Below, one piece after another: positions 11,618 to 21,681 of a DNA stretch of 64,000 bases. The notes under the pieces are model-generated. The model was not told the DNA's origin. It worked only from the letters and a program-made list of their open reading frames with translations, and did not search any database. Position 1 is the stretch's first letter. Each line of letters starts with the position of its first letter. Source of the stretch: Hydractinia symbiolongicarpus (taxonomy: Eukaryota; Cnidaria; Hydrozoa; Anthoathecata; Hydractiniidae); the NCBI RefSeq assembly GCF_029227915.1, contig NC_079884.1, positions 22,382,001 to 22,446,000 on the forward strand. The letters are read 5' to 3'. Both the position numbers and the translations under genes were made by a program.

Positions 11618-13445
11618 AAGTTTCTACAATTAGAACCTCGCGGTTCAAAACCTAAATAAAGAGAGAACTGCGGGTACAAGCTCAATTCATTTTTTGCATA
11701 GTATGCAGAGAAAATATGGTAGCGGTATTTATCTTCAAGTTTCACATTTTTAGAAAGGCCTGTTTTAAGCATTACATTGCCATGCAATGACGCTACAATA
11801 AAAGTAGTAATTAAGATTTTATTTTTATTACTGGGTCATTCTGTACGTGCTGTCAATACACGAAGCGAATACGTAATTAGTTTTTGTGTGTGGAGTGGAA
11901 TTATAACAACCTAATTACAGGAATTCTGACCTGGTGTATATTTAATAGTTCTAACGCTTATATAAAAAATGCAAGAGAATAAATAGGAGCCTGTATTTCG
12001 TCGGGTTGATAACATCAGTTGAGTTGACCTGGTGAGACTTTTTAGAATTATTTTAGGATTTATTCTATCTGAAATACAATGTATTGTATCTGAAATTGAA
12101 ATATTCCTTAAAGTTGGTATTGCAATACGAAAGCCCATGTTTTTTGTGTTTTTTTTTAATTTTTTTATGAGCTTTTTTTTACTTTTTTATTGCACATACT
12201 TGCATAACGGGCCAGCCCAAGGTAACAATCCGCTTAAATCGGGTTGAAGAAGCGAAAAAAGGGTATAAAAGTTGTAACTTCGCACATGCAATCTACTTCT
12301 AATATATAGCGATATTTGCATTTTAGTGGGTTGACCCACATGACTTGATGAGCTAGCACTGTATGGATCCGCTGTGTATTCTTTAGTTAAGTATCCCTAT
12401 TTTTACTTTTCATACCAACCCAAGCTAATTGTTCCAATGAAATATTTTGCATCAACGAAAAACCTGTGCATGAAAATTAATAAAACCATAAATGTAAAAT
12501 TGATTAACCAGCTGGAAATTATTTTAAGTGGTAATAATTTTCTTTTTAATTAAACACGTACCTTTTGCATAACCAATATCCATCTGGTCGGTTTTTTATA
12601 CATAAGGGAAGAAATTTAACAGCAAGGAAATATGGCGCATATAGCGGGATTAAATATAAAATATAACTTTGGCGCCAATTTATTTTGCCTGATGACAAAA
12701 ACACTTTTTTAAAAACAAAACAAAACAGTCTTCTCTATAATAATAGTCGTATTTTGTCTGCTCCTGTCATTTTCAGGAAATTGAATATAGACCTAAGAGT
12801 GTAAAGTAAGTTGACATAATTATAGATAATTATGTCAAAAATCTTTTCAAATAAAGCAGTTGCTAAAAACATCTCTTGCTTCGGACGTCTAAATAAAAAT
12901 TTGTGTAATTAAAAATAAAACAAAAGCGATTTGAAAAATGTGAATTAAAAATTAGAAAAACGGTAATTAAAGTTTGATTTATTTACACTCAAACATGTGG
13001 GCTAGCTTGTATTCATCGTTACAACAAAAAGTTGACTAGTTTGTGTTACTTTCACATGAAACTACTGGTAACAACTACGGAAATAGTGCGACGAGCGGAA
13101 ATAAAATTTTTGTGTTTCGTTACATAGATACATACCAATAAGCTCTTGTATAAAATTGTGAAAATAAGATAACGTAATGAAGCTACGCGAGTAACAACAC
13201 ACTTGGCTGTTTATCCTTTAAGATAACTAGCTGCTGCCATTATGGTGAAAGTAGCAGGGTAGCTGAAGCCACCATTTATTTTTGAGATAAAATTGTGGTT
13301 AAGGTTAGCTAGGTGTATCTTTAGGTGTATCTTAAAGTAATCCAGTGAATTTAAAAATTGGGCTACAGTTGAATATTGTACCGATCGATTTTCAAAGATT
13401 TTGTAAAATCTTATTTCATAGATGAAAAAACGATATTTGATATCA
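11618..13445. other. Non-coding part of duplicated unit after the DIRS insertion
   Basis: Matches copy A from 3563 to 5389. It has several short open frames but no domain, and splice signals do not link them. Confidence 0.5.
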
Positions 13446-13571
13446 CTAGTCGGTGGCCCGTGGAAAAATCCACGGGTTCACCCGTCCTTTATTGACCGTA
13501 ATTCGTATGTGTCGCTACTGCGGTTTCCATTTTGCCTGACAGTCAGGCGCATACGGGTATTACAATATAGA
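13446..13571 (-). mobile_element. Helitron-like short element (copy B)
   Basis: Duplicate of the element at 5390-5515, with the same terminal hairpin and CTAG. One substitution next to the hairpin (AGTCGGTGG against AGTCAGTGG) shows that the two copies have begun to diverge. Confidence 0.5.
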
Positions 13572-14500
13572 CTAGCCGGGGTAAGCCACAAGTGAAGGTG
13601 TGACCCGGCGTTGAACACTCTGTTGAGCGCTTACTAAGAGCCGTAAACTGTGTTACACGATCAGGTAGAGCGCTTTAGTACAGGTATACAATATGTCGTA
13701 AATCAAGTGAAGCGCGACTGTAACATTTATTTAAAAAAAAACTTTCCCGCAACGATAGCTGAAATAAAAACAGAGTTTACAAACCGTTATTACCCCGTCA
13801 TAGCAAAAACAGTCGGTTTATTATTTTATTATTTATCACTATTATTTTATATTGAGAAATAAGATTTATTTAAGACACCAGGCTTAGCTCTTAGTACAGG
13901 CGCATAGGGATAATACCCTTTTGAAAAACACTTCATTGCAGCCTGTTTAAATAAAAACAATCCATTGTTAACACAAGGCTGAGCGGTTAGTACAGTTAAA
14001 CAGAGTTGAACGGGCATTAGGCATATTACCCTTTTCCACAAAAATGTATCGCAGCTTCGGTTTAAATAAAACACAGGAAGAAGCTTGTTGTTACCCTGTC
14101 CATTTAAAAATATCACTCAGTCATTTAATTTTGCAGAATAAGTTTTCATGACAGTAGTAAAAGGTGTAGCTACCTAACTGACTTAAGCATAATAATTTTG
14201 TTGTAGCTAGCTAAAAGCTGCATTTGGCTACTCTCACTTTTTTTTATATATTCATCTTAACATGTAAAAACATCCTATAGATACAAGTATTTAGAAGAGA
14301 AAAAGGTCAACAGGAGACTTACCGGACAACATCACCTCAAAACTAAAATGGCTTCCGAGCATGTTTTCTCGTTGTTTATCCGGTTCTGGCGTGATTCCGA
14401 AGTTATGCTGCGTCCAACCGAAAAACGGAGGACCGTAAAAATCGGGGCCCGCGACAATTTTCCGAAAAAAGCTGCGCGCAACCATTTTGAACAGAATACA

Positions 14501-14628
14501 CTAGCCGTTAACCCGTGGAAAAATCCACGGGGTCGCCCGTCCTTTATTTATCGCATTTTGTGTTTTCGTAACAGGACGCGACTTTCGCGGACAGACAGAC
14601 AGATGGAATACGGCTGTTATTAAAGAGA
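14501..14628 (-). mobile_element. Helitron-like short element H2
   Basis: Minus-strand orientation: begins TCTCTTTAATAACAGCCGTA at 14628 and ends with hairpin CCGTGGATTTTTCCACGG and CTAG at 14501. It includes the family's GTCTGTCTGTCCGCG segment. It abuts the next copy with no spacer. The preceding 14352-14500 is GC-richer and open in both directions, but I cannot assign it. Confidence 0.6.
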
Positions 14629-14802
14629 CTAGCCTGTGGGAAAATCCACGAGTTCGCCTGTCCTTTAAATTTACCCGTCGCAAAAAAGTGGACAAAATTA
14701 TATCGCATTTGGTATTGGTGCTCATTTTAAGAATTTCGTGTTTCCGTTACGGGACGCGGCGTTCGCGGACACACAGACAAAATACGGCTATTATTAAAGA
14801 GA
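14629..14802 (-). mobile_element. Helitron-like short element H3
   Basis: Second copy directly adjoining H2, same orientation: TCTCTTTAATAATAGCCGTA start at 14802, hairpin with a mismatch near 14636-14653, and CTAG at 14629. It is longer than H2 because it keeps the segment that reads TTTTGTCCACTTTTTTGCGA. Confidence 0.6.
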
Positions 14803-16879
14803 TTGAAAACTAGTCATGATGGGTTGATGTCTGATACCGGGCCATTGGGCGTTGCTGGCAACATCTCAGACACACCTAATATGTGGTCTTAAGTACCATG
14901 GCAGTGAGCAAATATAATTTGAAAAATAATTCCAAACTCTTTAACCCCACTTCTTTTTGGTGTCGATGATTTCTAAAAACCACACGTTTCATGTAAATTA
15001 AAAGACCTATATATTCAGTAAAATTTTAATAATGACTTGAAAAAATTGCTATTTTTAGAGACTTCAATAAACCGTTTTATCTGGTCCAGAGAAATTTAAA
15101 GTTGTTCTAGTCGGAATATTCAACTTAAAATTAAATATTCCGGATCGTTATGTCAAAATAATTTGATCAGAAGATATATTTCATTTTAGAAAAAATCTTA
15201 TCGCCCTCCTTTAAAAAAATTTTTTTGATAATTTTTTTGTGTCACATTTTTATTGAAAAGTTAGCAAAGGTAGCTTATGGTAGGTGTGCAAACATAAGTC
15301 GCCAATTGCGTTGTTATACTGATGGGTTAAGTGTTAAAAACTAAATGGGTTTTCTCGTTTTTAAAACGGTGAAAGTTCGATAAATATTTCTTTTAATTTA
15401 TGTTAATGTTTAGGATACATCAGAGAATAACTTATAAATAAATGCTATTGTTTGGGGGTTTTAGTTCTTAGAATATCGTAGAACTTGTTAAAAAAAGGTC
15501 CGAAATCCTTTTTACAAAATTCCTAAAATTGTGCCATATTGTTCGTCGTTAATTTATTCGTTCGCTTGTTGAAAAAAAGTTTTTGTTCTTGAATTAACTT
15601 TTTTTTAGGTTCATTTTAGTTTAATCTTTTTGTCTAATTTACATTTATAATAGAGAACAAGAATAGTTAAACAAGCGATTTCCAAGCAGAGACGACTGCC
15701 ATCTAGAATAAAAACTCCCGCGTAAAGCGGGTAACATTGAAGTAATTCTGACTTTATTACATTGCTTGATTGAAATTTTGATAGGGGAGTCGTGGGGAAG
15801 TGTTTGTATATGTCAAAAAGTTTGGTAAAATTTCGAGTTTTGACATTGTTGCTCTGTCTACAATTAAATCGCTGGAAACAGAGGTAGCTATAGCAACTTT
15901 AATATCTCTATAGCTCAGCCCTTGGCATAAGTGGCACATCCCTGAGACTTAAAATCGGACAAAATCTAAAATATATTTAAACGAAAAACCATTTCAATAT
16001 GATGGAGGAGAAGTGATCGAAGTGGAGAAAAAACACCATCTGTAAGGGTAAAGGGAGTAGGTAAGGTTTCCATTTCTATCATCACCCATTCTGAATTAAG
16101 GAGTGTAATAAATAAACGACTAGGTCAAGTAGCTACAAGAAATTATATTTACTTTATACCCTGCTTGTGAATTTTTTTTTAAATAATGACTTTGTTGTTG
16201 CTTTCTTCCTTCTTCTTGGGGGGGGGGGGGGGGTAAATAAGTTACGATCTGTAAAATCGAAAGTTTGTCTTGACCAGGAAACGAAGACAGCACGAGGAGC
16301 TACATTTATAATAAAAAGTGCATGTTACGAGTTTTCAGGAGGTAATTAATGCCTTTGAACCCCCCCCCCCTCCCCTCCCTTCCCCCAACGTTTTTTTTAA
16401 AAAAACTTTTTAATGCTATGTTGCATGGCTACGATACTTATTGAATTTCAAAACTTATTTATTAGACACCTGTATGCCAAATCTTTAGGTAGCAAACCTT
16501 TCAGAGGCCTTGATATTGGCTATTATCTCGAAACTACCACTAAAAATCTGAATGAAACCCTTATAATAGGGAAAATATAATAAATCTTGTTAGAATTTAT
16601 CTTTGAACTTGAAACTTACAACACAACTTTGTTTTGCCACGAAGAATAATTTTAGATGTTTTGGACACGTGATTAATCCGATTTCCCGATTTTTTGAATT
16701 TTACCCGAGAATCAGAAAAAACGGATTTTCGGGCAATTTTTTGACAAATTTTCATGCGATCTATGTAAAAATCAGAAAATATGATAAATAACATCTACTT
16801 AGCTTTAAGAAACTTCCAACAGAATAAAAAAATTCGCTCTAGAACTGAAGTAATTGAATTTTAAGCAGATAGTGGCATT
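14803..16879. other. Non-coding, with long G and C homopolymers
   Basis: No gene found. A run of 16 G lies at 16218-16233 and a run of 11 C at 16360-16370, followed by a pyrimidine tract. All open frames are short and several start at TTG. Confidence 0.4.
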
Positions 16880-17030
16880 TTAAACAAATTTCCAGGTTTT
16901 GATAACGTCACAGAAAATGTGCTGACGCAAGCAAAAAATTATTGCAGCCATTTTGTTCCTTTTGTTGACGTACTATAAGTGTGGTAAGTTTGATTTAATT
17001 TGGACAAGACTATGTAAAGTTATTAAGGGG
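16880..17030 (+). repeat. Dispersed repeat shared with 59105-59260
   Basis: Shares an ordered series of blocks with 59105-59260: GATAACGTCACAGAAAATGTG against GATGACGTAACAGAAAAAGTG, then ATTGCAGCCATTTTGTT against ATTGCTGCATTTTGTTT, then TGACGTACTATAA against TGACATACTATAA, then AAGTTTGATT, and an (A)AAGTTATT/TATGG end. It is an old dispersed element of unknown class. Confidence 0.55.
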
Positions 17031-17678
17031 GGTGAATTCCCCCTGGTCATAATATTCGAAAAACCCCGCACCGAATATAGGGTTTTAAGATGATTTTAGA
17101 TGTTGTTTTTCTCCTCGGTACTATTAAGTTTTTTCCCCTGCTCAAACATCTTAATAGTTATTTCAATTTTTAAAGTTTCCAGTCTCATTAAACATTTGGG
17201 CGAACTCATATTTAAATTTAAATATATATTATTGTTCCCAGGAACTGTGCAATTCCAAAAGGTCAATTAGACTAATATTTTTTTAATGGTGGATGGATTA
17301 AACAACATAGATACGATTTCAAAACAAGACTTAGTTCATCTATTCTATGTGAGACAACAAAAAACAGATTTTCGTGTGCTCGATTAGAAAATCGTGTAAC
17401 AGTTAATTTATTAATCCTCAGGCAGTAAAATACCTATCCACAAGTGGTTTGTTACGTCAAAATAACAGTGACATTATTTTGAATGGACACTGATTATCTC
17501 TAATGAAATTTAGAACATCCAGTTTATATTAAAGCGATAAACACTGCTTGAAGTAAAATAGAATTGCTAGTAAGTCATTGTTAATACGTATATATATCTT
17601 GTTAAGTTTGTTTACAAGGAGAATTTTGCATCAGAAATCTATCGAATGTATGGTTAAAACTAAGCTACTTTTGGATTC

Positions 17679-17798
17679 CTGATAAACAGGAGTGAAAAAA
17701 TAGGGAAAGGGTTGTTGGACTGGGTTGGTTAGACCTCACTGATAAACGGTAGTGAAAAAATGGGGAAAAGGTTGTTAAACGGGGTGGTTGGACCTCAC
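17679..17798 (+). repeat. Two-copy 60-bp tandem repeat
   Basis: CTGATAAACAGGAGTG at 17679 recurs as CTGATAAACGGTAGTG at 17739, with the rest of the 60-base unit matching apart from a few substitutions. Confidence 0.8.
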
Positions 17799-18265
17799 AT
17801 CAAAAAGAAGGATGAAAGAAGTTTAGCAGTTATAGCTACATAGATGAGAATGAATGAGAAAAAAAAAAGGTTTTCAACATTAACCTTGTAGAACTAGATT
17901 ATTAAGTTTCTAAACAATTTGCTTCGTTTACGAAATTCATCGATTGTTACAATGATGTTGCGGTTAGCATAAACATTGGACCTGGTGTACTGTTTTAATA
18001 ATTATAGGAACACTTTGTCTATTTGATTTGTTCTGTTACAAGGTGTAAATCCGAATTTACAGTTAAATTCTCAATCTAGTTCGAGTAATAAATTCCCTTG
18101 TATGGTTAAGGGAACAATTTATTTTTGAAATCTTTAAAATCTGTGTCACAAAGTTCCATGTTTGTCTCCTTTTTTCTACTCCTTAATTTTTTTAATTTCA
18201 AAAAAATAATTTTTTAATTTTCTATTTAGTAACAAAAAAGTTTATGGATGGTGTGAGAAAGACGC
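17799..18265. other. Presumed 5' region of the 127-codon gene
   Basis: No coding exon recognised. A polypyrimidine tract and TATTTAG at 18221-18229 would make a splice acceptor, giving a 5' untranslated exon part at 18230-18265. Confidence 0.35.
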
Positions 18266-18649
18266 ATGGAATGTGCTACATCGCCTGTTGAATTTTCTCA
18301 AGTCCGTCTCATAGAACATCAGAAAAATTGTAAACAAATTGTAACAGTTGAAACAAGACAGGAAAGTGCATGCTGTTCCACAATCGTGAGAAGAGAAGAT
18401 TATAAAGACATTCAGCTTCACGACAATTCAAAGGAAACATCAAATGAACTTAATCTTGTTGTGAAATGGAAAAACTTTCCTCCAAATCCACCGCCATTAA
18501 TATTTTTTCCTAATAAGATGCATGATATACCTCGGGATAGGGATAAAATATCCCATTTTCATGTTGAAATGGAAAACAACAATGTAATAGTAACAATGAC
18601 AATGGATAAGAAAACATACACGGGAATTCTATACCAAGTTCACACGTAG
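18266..18649 (+). CDS. Hypothetical protein, 127 aa
   Basis: An ATG-initiated ORF of 127 codons, with an AATAAA signal 18 bases after the stop, so it reads as a compact 3' terminal or single coding exon. I do not recognise the protein. It is hydrophilic, has four Cys in the first half (including a CC pair), and a Pro-rich segment WKNFPPNPPPLIFFPNK at about residues 68-84. It ends in an alternating beta-like stretch (ISHFHVEMENNNVIVTMTMD, then KKTYTGILYQ). The YTGILY ending recalls the end of the REKLES region of ARID3 proteins from memory; this is weak and may be chance. No signal peptide or membrane segment. A possible splice acceptor at 18229 would place an untranslated exon boundary 36 bases before the ATG. 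In-frame TAA at 18230 argues against extension upstream. Confidence 0.55.
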   Translation: MECATSPVEFSQVRLIEHQKNCKQIVTVETRQESACCSTIVRREDYKDIQLHDNSKETSNELNLVVKWKNFPPNPPPLIFFPNKMHDIPRDRDKISHFHVEMENNNVIVTMTMDKKTYTGILYQVHT

Positions 18650-18666
18650 TTATCCCATGTGAGACA

Positions 18667-18672
18667 AATAAA
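18667..18672 (+). promoter_or_regulatory. Polyadenylation signal AATAAA
   Basis: Canonical hexamer just downstream of the stop codon at 18647-18649. Confidence 0.5.
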
Positions 18673-20268
18673 CTGATTTATATAAAGACCAAATTAATAA
18701 CGGATAGATTTTTGCGAATTTGATGAATTTTAGGTATTTTCTGCAAAAATATAAGTTGTGATTCAAATAAAAGTTTGAATTCTTGCAAATCTGCAAAAGC
18801 ACATCCTCGCGAAAACTGCAAATCAAATTTTGTAAAGGTTACAAATTATGTAAAGGTTTAACATGTCTTGAATATCTTTGTTTACCGCGTCCGTTTATTT
18901 ACCTTTTTGGACGAACTGAATAACTTCGGAACAACAGCAATTTACGTTGATATAAGTTCTGTGAGTTTCTACTGGACAGTCAGATTATAAATTTGTTTGT
19001 TTTGTTTTTGGTATGTCGGGGTCTTCATTTAACGTCATATTTAGCCCTTGACTGGCCTGAATTGTCGTATTGAAAACAAATTTTGTAAGGCATTCTTGAT
19101 TCAGTTAGCTCCCTGTAACTTAGACCTCCTAAGTCAGTTAAGAAATTAGCTCGATTTAACGAATGTTTGGGTTGAAAGAAAGCTCCCTTTAAGTGGAATA
19201 CAGACACAGATTAGATATTAGGTCGAGTTAAGGCGATTTTTTGTTTAGACAATGGACAATAATGATCCTTACTCAAGTGCTTGGACAGCAGTTACAGAGA
19301 AAAAAAGCAATCTTAGCAAGTCCTTTATAAATTGAATTTGTTTTTTTTCGCAACATTGCATTTGTATACGTCACTGATGCAACATTATTCTTTAGTTTTT
19401 TTTTCAAAATACTTGCATACTTAAATCCTGTTTCAATGTGGTTATAGGCGAAAGTAAATACTCTGGATGTTTTAAATAGATTATTTACTTCTTCACTTTC
19501 CATCAAAGATCAATCCACATTTTTATAGTTTCTGATATGACTTGGCCGGGGTTTGAAGTTGAGGTCAAAAAAAAGATTAAAAAATTACCAATCGGGTTGA
19601 TGTTTATTCGGTACCTTTAACCTGCGTATTTTCATTTGCTGAAATGTCAATTTATTTGGCTTTCAGTTGAAATAATTATTATTAAAGAGATTACCACACC
19701 TACCCAAGTATTAGAATTTGATATTACGGTTTCGTTTAAGTCTACGACGTGACTTTTGTATATTATGCAGACCATAAAGTTGATTATACGGATAAAATTT
19801 TAATTTTTATATCTTATAGAAGTATGAAAGCGGCAGCAAAACAATGAAACGGACATTATCAGAAAAATACGGAGCGATCTGTATAATACCAACATGGCAG
19901 ATGTTATTTAACAATAACTCCCCTCTTAAATAAACGCTACCTTGAGTAAATACCAAACGCCAGGAGAGTTTATTCAGAAAGGTATTTGTGTAATAAAAAG
20001 ATTGGTTTAAACGAAATCCATTTTAAGAATCATAAATATTGTTTCAATTGATCGTATTTTCGGTTTTACTTTAACTGTTAAATTAACCATTGAACCGCGG
20101 AGTTATGAGTAATATTTGTTTGAACGAGGCAACATAATTGTTTGTTACAAAGATGAAGGAGACAACAAATTATTACGTTCTTGTCATTGAGCCATATAAG
20201 TGCTTTCTTTTGATAATTTATACCCTGAACGTAATAAACCCCAAGGATGTGTCCCACAAATAATGATA
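18673..20268. other. Intergenic, nothing recognised
   Basis: AT-rich with no exon or repeat I can support. The 77-codon minus-strand frame at 19273-19506 has no domain. Confidence 0.4.
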
Positions 20269-21681
20269 TCAATACTGGTTGAACACCGAATAGAAAGCTC
20301 TGGCTGCAGAACTGATCCCAAAAAGACCTCCAGCCACAGCAAAAACAACAATCAAACAGTTAATCACGACCACGGTGTTTGAAAGATTATTCCATCGAAG
20401 TTTGACGTAAAACAAACTAGGGTAGAGCAAGACTAAGGTTATGCCAGTAGTGTTACCAACGAATGACATGAGCAGACTAAAATGCGGAACAGCAGAAGCA
20501 ATCGAGATGAACATCAAAACAACCACAAAACGGAACATTAAATTGGGTGTTAAAAACTTTTTCCCAAAATAAGATTTCTCCGCATCTAAAAATCTCTGCA
20601 TGAAAATTGGAAGTGTTAGTTGATTTTCAATAATATCAAACATCGTGAACATCGGTACCGTGTAAAATGACAACGATAGTATAATGGCGGCCACATTAAA
20701 TATAACTCCGAAAAAATTGTGTGGGAGGTTCAGGGTCATGATTTGGTCAGTTTCGTTCGTGAAGGCTAAGAAGACTATAACTCCAATGCCAAATTTAAAT
20801 ACAGTGACTAGAGTGTAAGCGAAATCTATAAGCGGATCGAACAACTCTGGATCACGCATGCATCTTTCGATCGCCGGCATATAAGCTTGTGAAGAATAAG
20901 TTACCATGACAATACCAAGTGATATTGGTGTAATATGTACATCAAATCCGGGTAAACTCTCATATGACCAATGCGTACGATGTGTGAGGCTGTAAAGAAG
21001 GACACATACACTGATGAATGTCGCTATGGCAACTGACAATATACTCATCCACGTCACTTGGTGCATTTTACGAATAAAAATGGTAGGGATGATGACTAAA
21101 GATATGAGAAATATCCACGTGCTTTCATTCATGCCAGATGCAGGAAATGTGTGAGCAATAACAGTTCCAGGCATAATAAGTAACAGAACACAATGTGAGA
21201 ATTGCTCGATACAGTTTACAATATGAACCAGATAACGCCCAAATTTTGGGTTAAACGCTTCTCCAATATCTGCGTAACTATCTCGCACACGTACTCTCGT
21301 GCCATCCTCTGTTTCTTCATACAGCATACTGATCAGCACCTTTCCTGTGTAGTTTCCAAGAACTCCTATTAGTACAGTAATAAAAATCCCCCAATAGCCA
21401 CCCAATCGGATCACAAAAGGCATTGCTAAGATACCAGTACCAAGATTTGCATTTATAATGTTGAATAAAGACTGAATCAAATTTGTTTTCCCGTCATCTG
21501 TGTCATCGACAATCCGACATTTACGAGCAAGCGACTTCACACCTGTTTTTAACCAAATTTTTGCATTTAGATTAGCAAATCTTGTCTTTTTTGGTGAATC
21601 AGAATTGTCACTTTCAGAGCTGACCTCATTTTGTCCATCGTCTTCTCCTTCGCCAACTAAACTCTTGTAGTCGATACCCAT
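20269..21681 (-). CDS. Vesicular inhibitory amino acid transporter-like protein (SLC32 family)
   Basis: A 470-residue integral membrane protein of the amino acid/auxin permease superfamily, closest by eye to VIAAT/VGAT, which loads GABA and glycine into synaptic vesicles using the proton gradient. The polar N-terminus of about 65 residues is followed by a first membrane helix with NIINANLGTGILAMPF. Next come GGYWGIFITVLIG, then YTGKVLISMLYEE and RVRDSYADIGEAF, which parallel YTGKILIACLYEE and RVRDSYVAI of VGAT. There are about 11 hydrophobic segments, including VPHFSLLMSFVGNTTG near the C-terminus. Length is slightly below VGAT (about 525). The coding sequence is one exon. A splice acceptor (TTTTTATTATTTCAG) ends one base before the ATG, so a 5' untranslated exon lies upstream. 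The substrate is inferred from family only, and other SLC32/36/38-like roles are possible. Confidence 0.88.
   Translation of the reverse strand: MGIDYKSLVGEGEDDGQNEVSSESDNSDSPKKTRFANLNAKIWLKTGVKSLARKCRIVDDTDDGKTNLIQSLFNIINANLGTGILAMPFVIRLGGYWGIFITVLIGVLGNYTGKVLISMLYEETEDGTRVRVRDSYADIGEAFNPKFGRYLVHIVNCIEQFSHCVLLLIMPGTVIAHTFPASGMNESTWIFLISLVIIPTIFIRKMHQVTWMSILSVAIATFISVCVLLYSLTHRTHWSYESLPGFDVHITPISLGIVMVTYSSQAYMPAIERCMRDPELFDPLIDFAYTLVTVFKFGIGVIVFLAFTNETDQIMTLNLPHNFFGVIFNVAAIILSLSFYTVPMFTMFDIIENQLTLPIFMQRFLDAEKSYFGKKFLTPNLMFRFVVVLMFISIASAVPHFSLLMSFVGNTTGITLVLLYPSLFYVKLRWNNLSNTVVVINCLIVVFAVAGGLFGISSAARAFYSVFNQY

Larger units (their letters stand above)
6292..14351 (+). repeat. Tandem segmental duplication, copy B, with DIRS-like insertion
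   Basis: Second copy of the unit that starts at 1242. It differs by loss of about 190 bases in the GTT-rich array (copy A 2119-2306 has no counterpart near 7160) and by gain of the 3195-base insertion 8423-11617. The offset to copy A is 5050 at the start, 4860 just before the insertion and 8056 after it, which fits those two changes. Similarity ends at 14351 after the sequence CTAAAATGG, which also ends copy A at the A/B junction. Confidence 0.9.
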
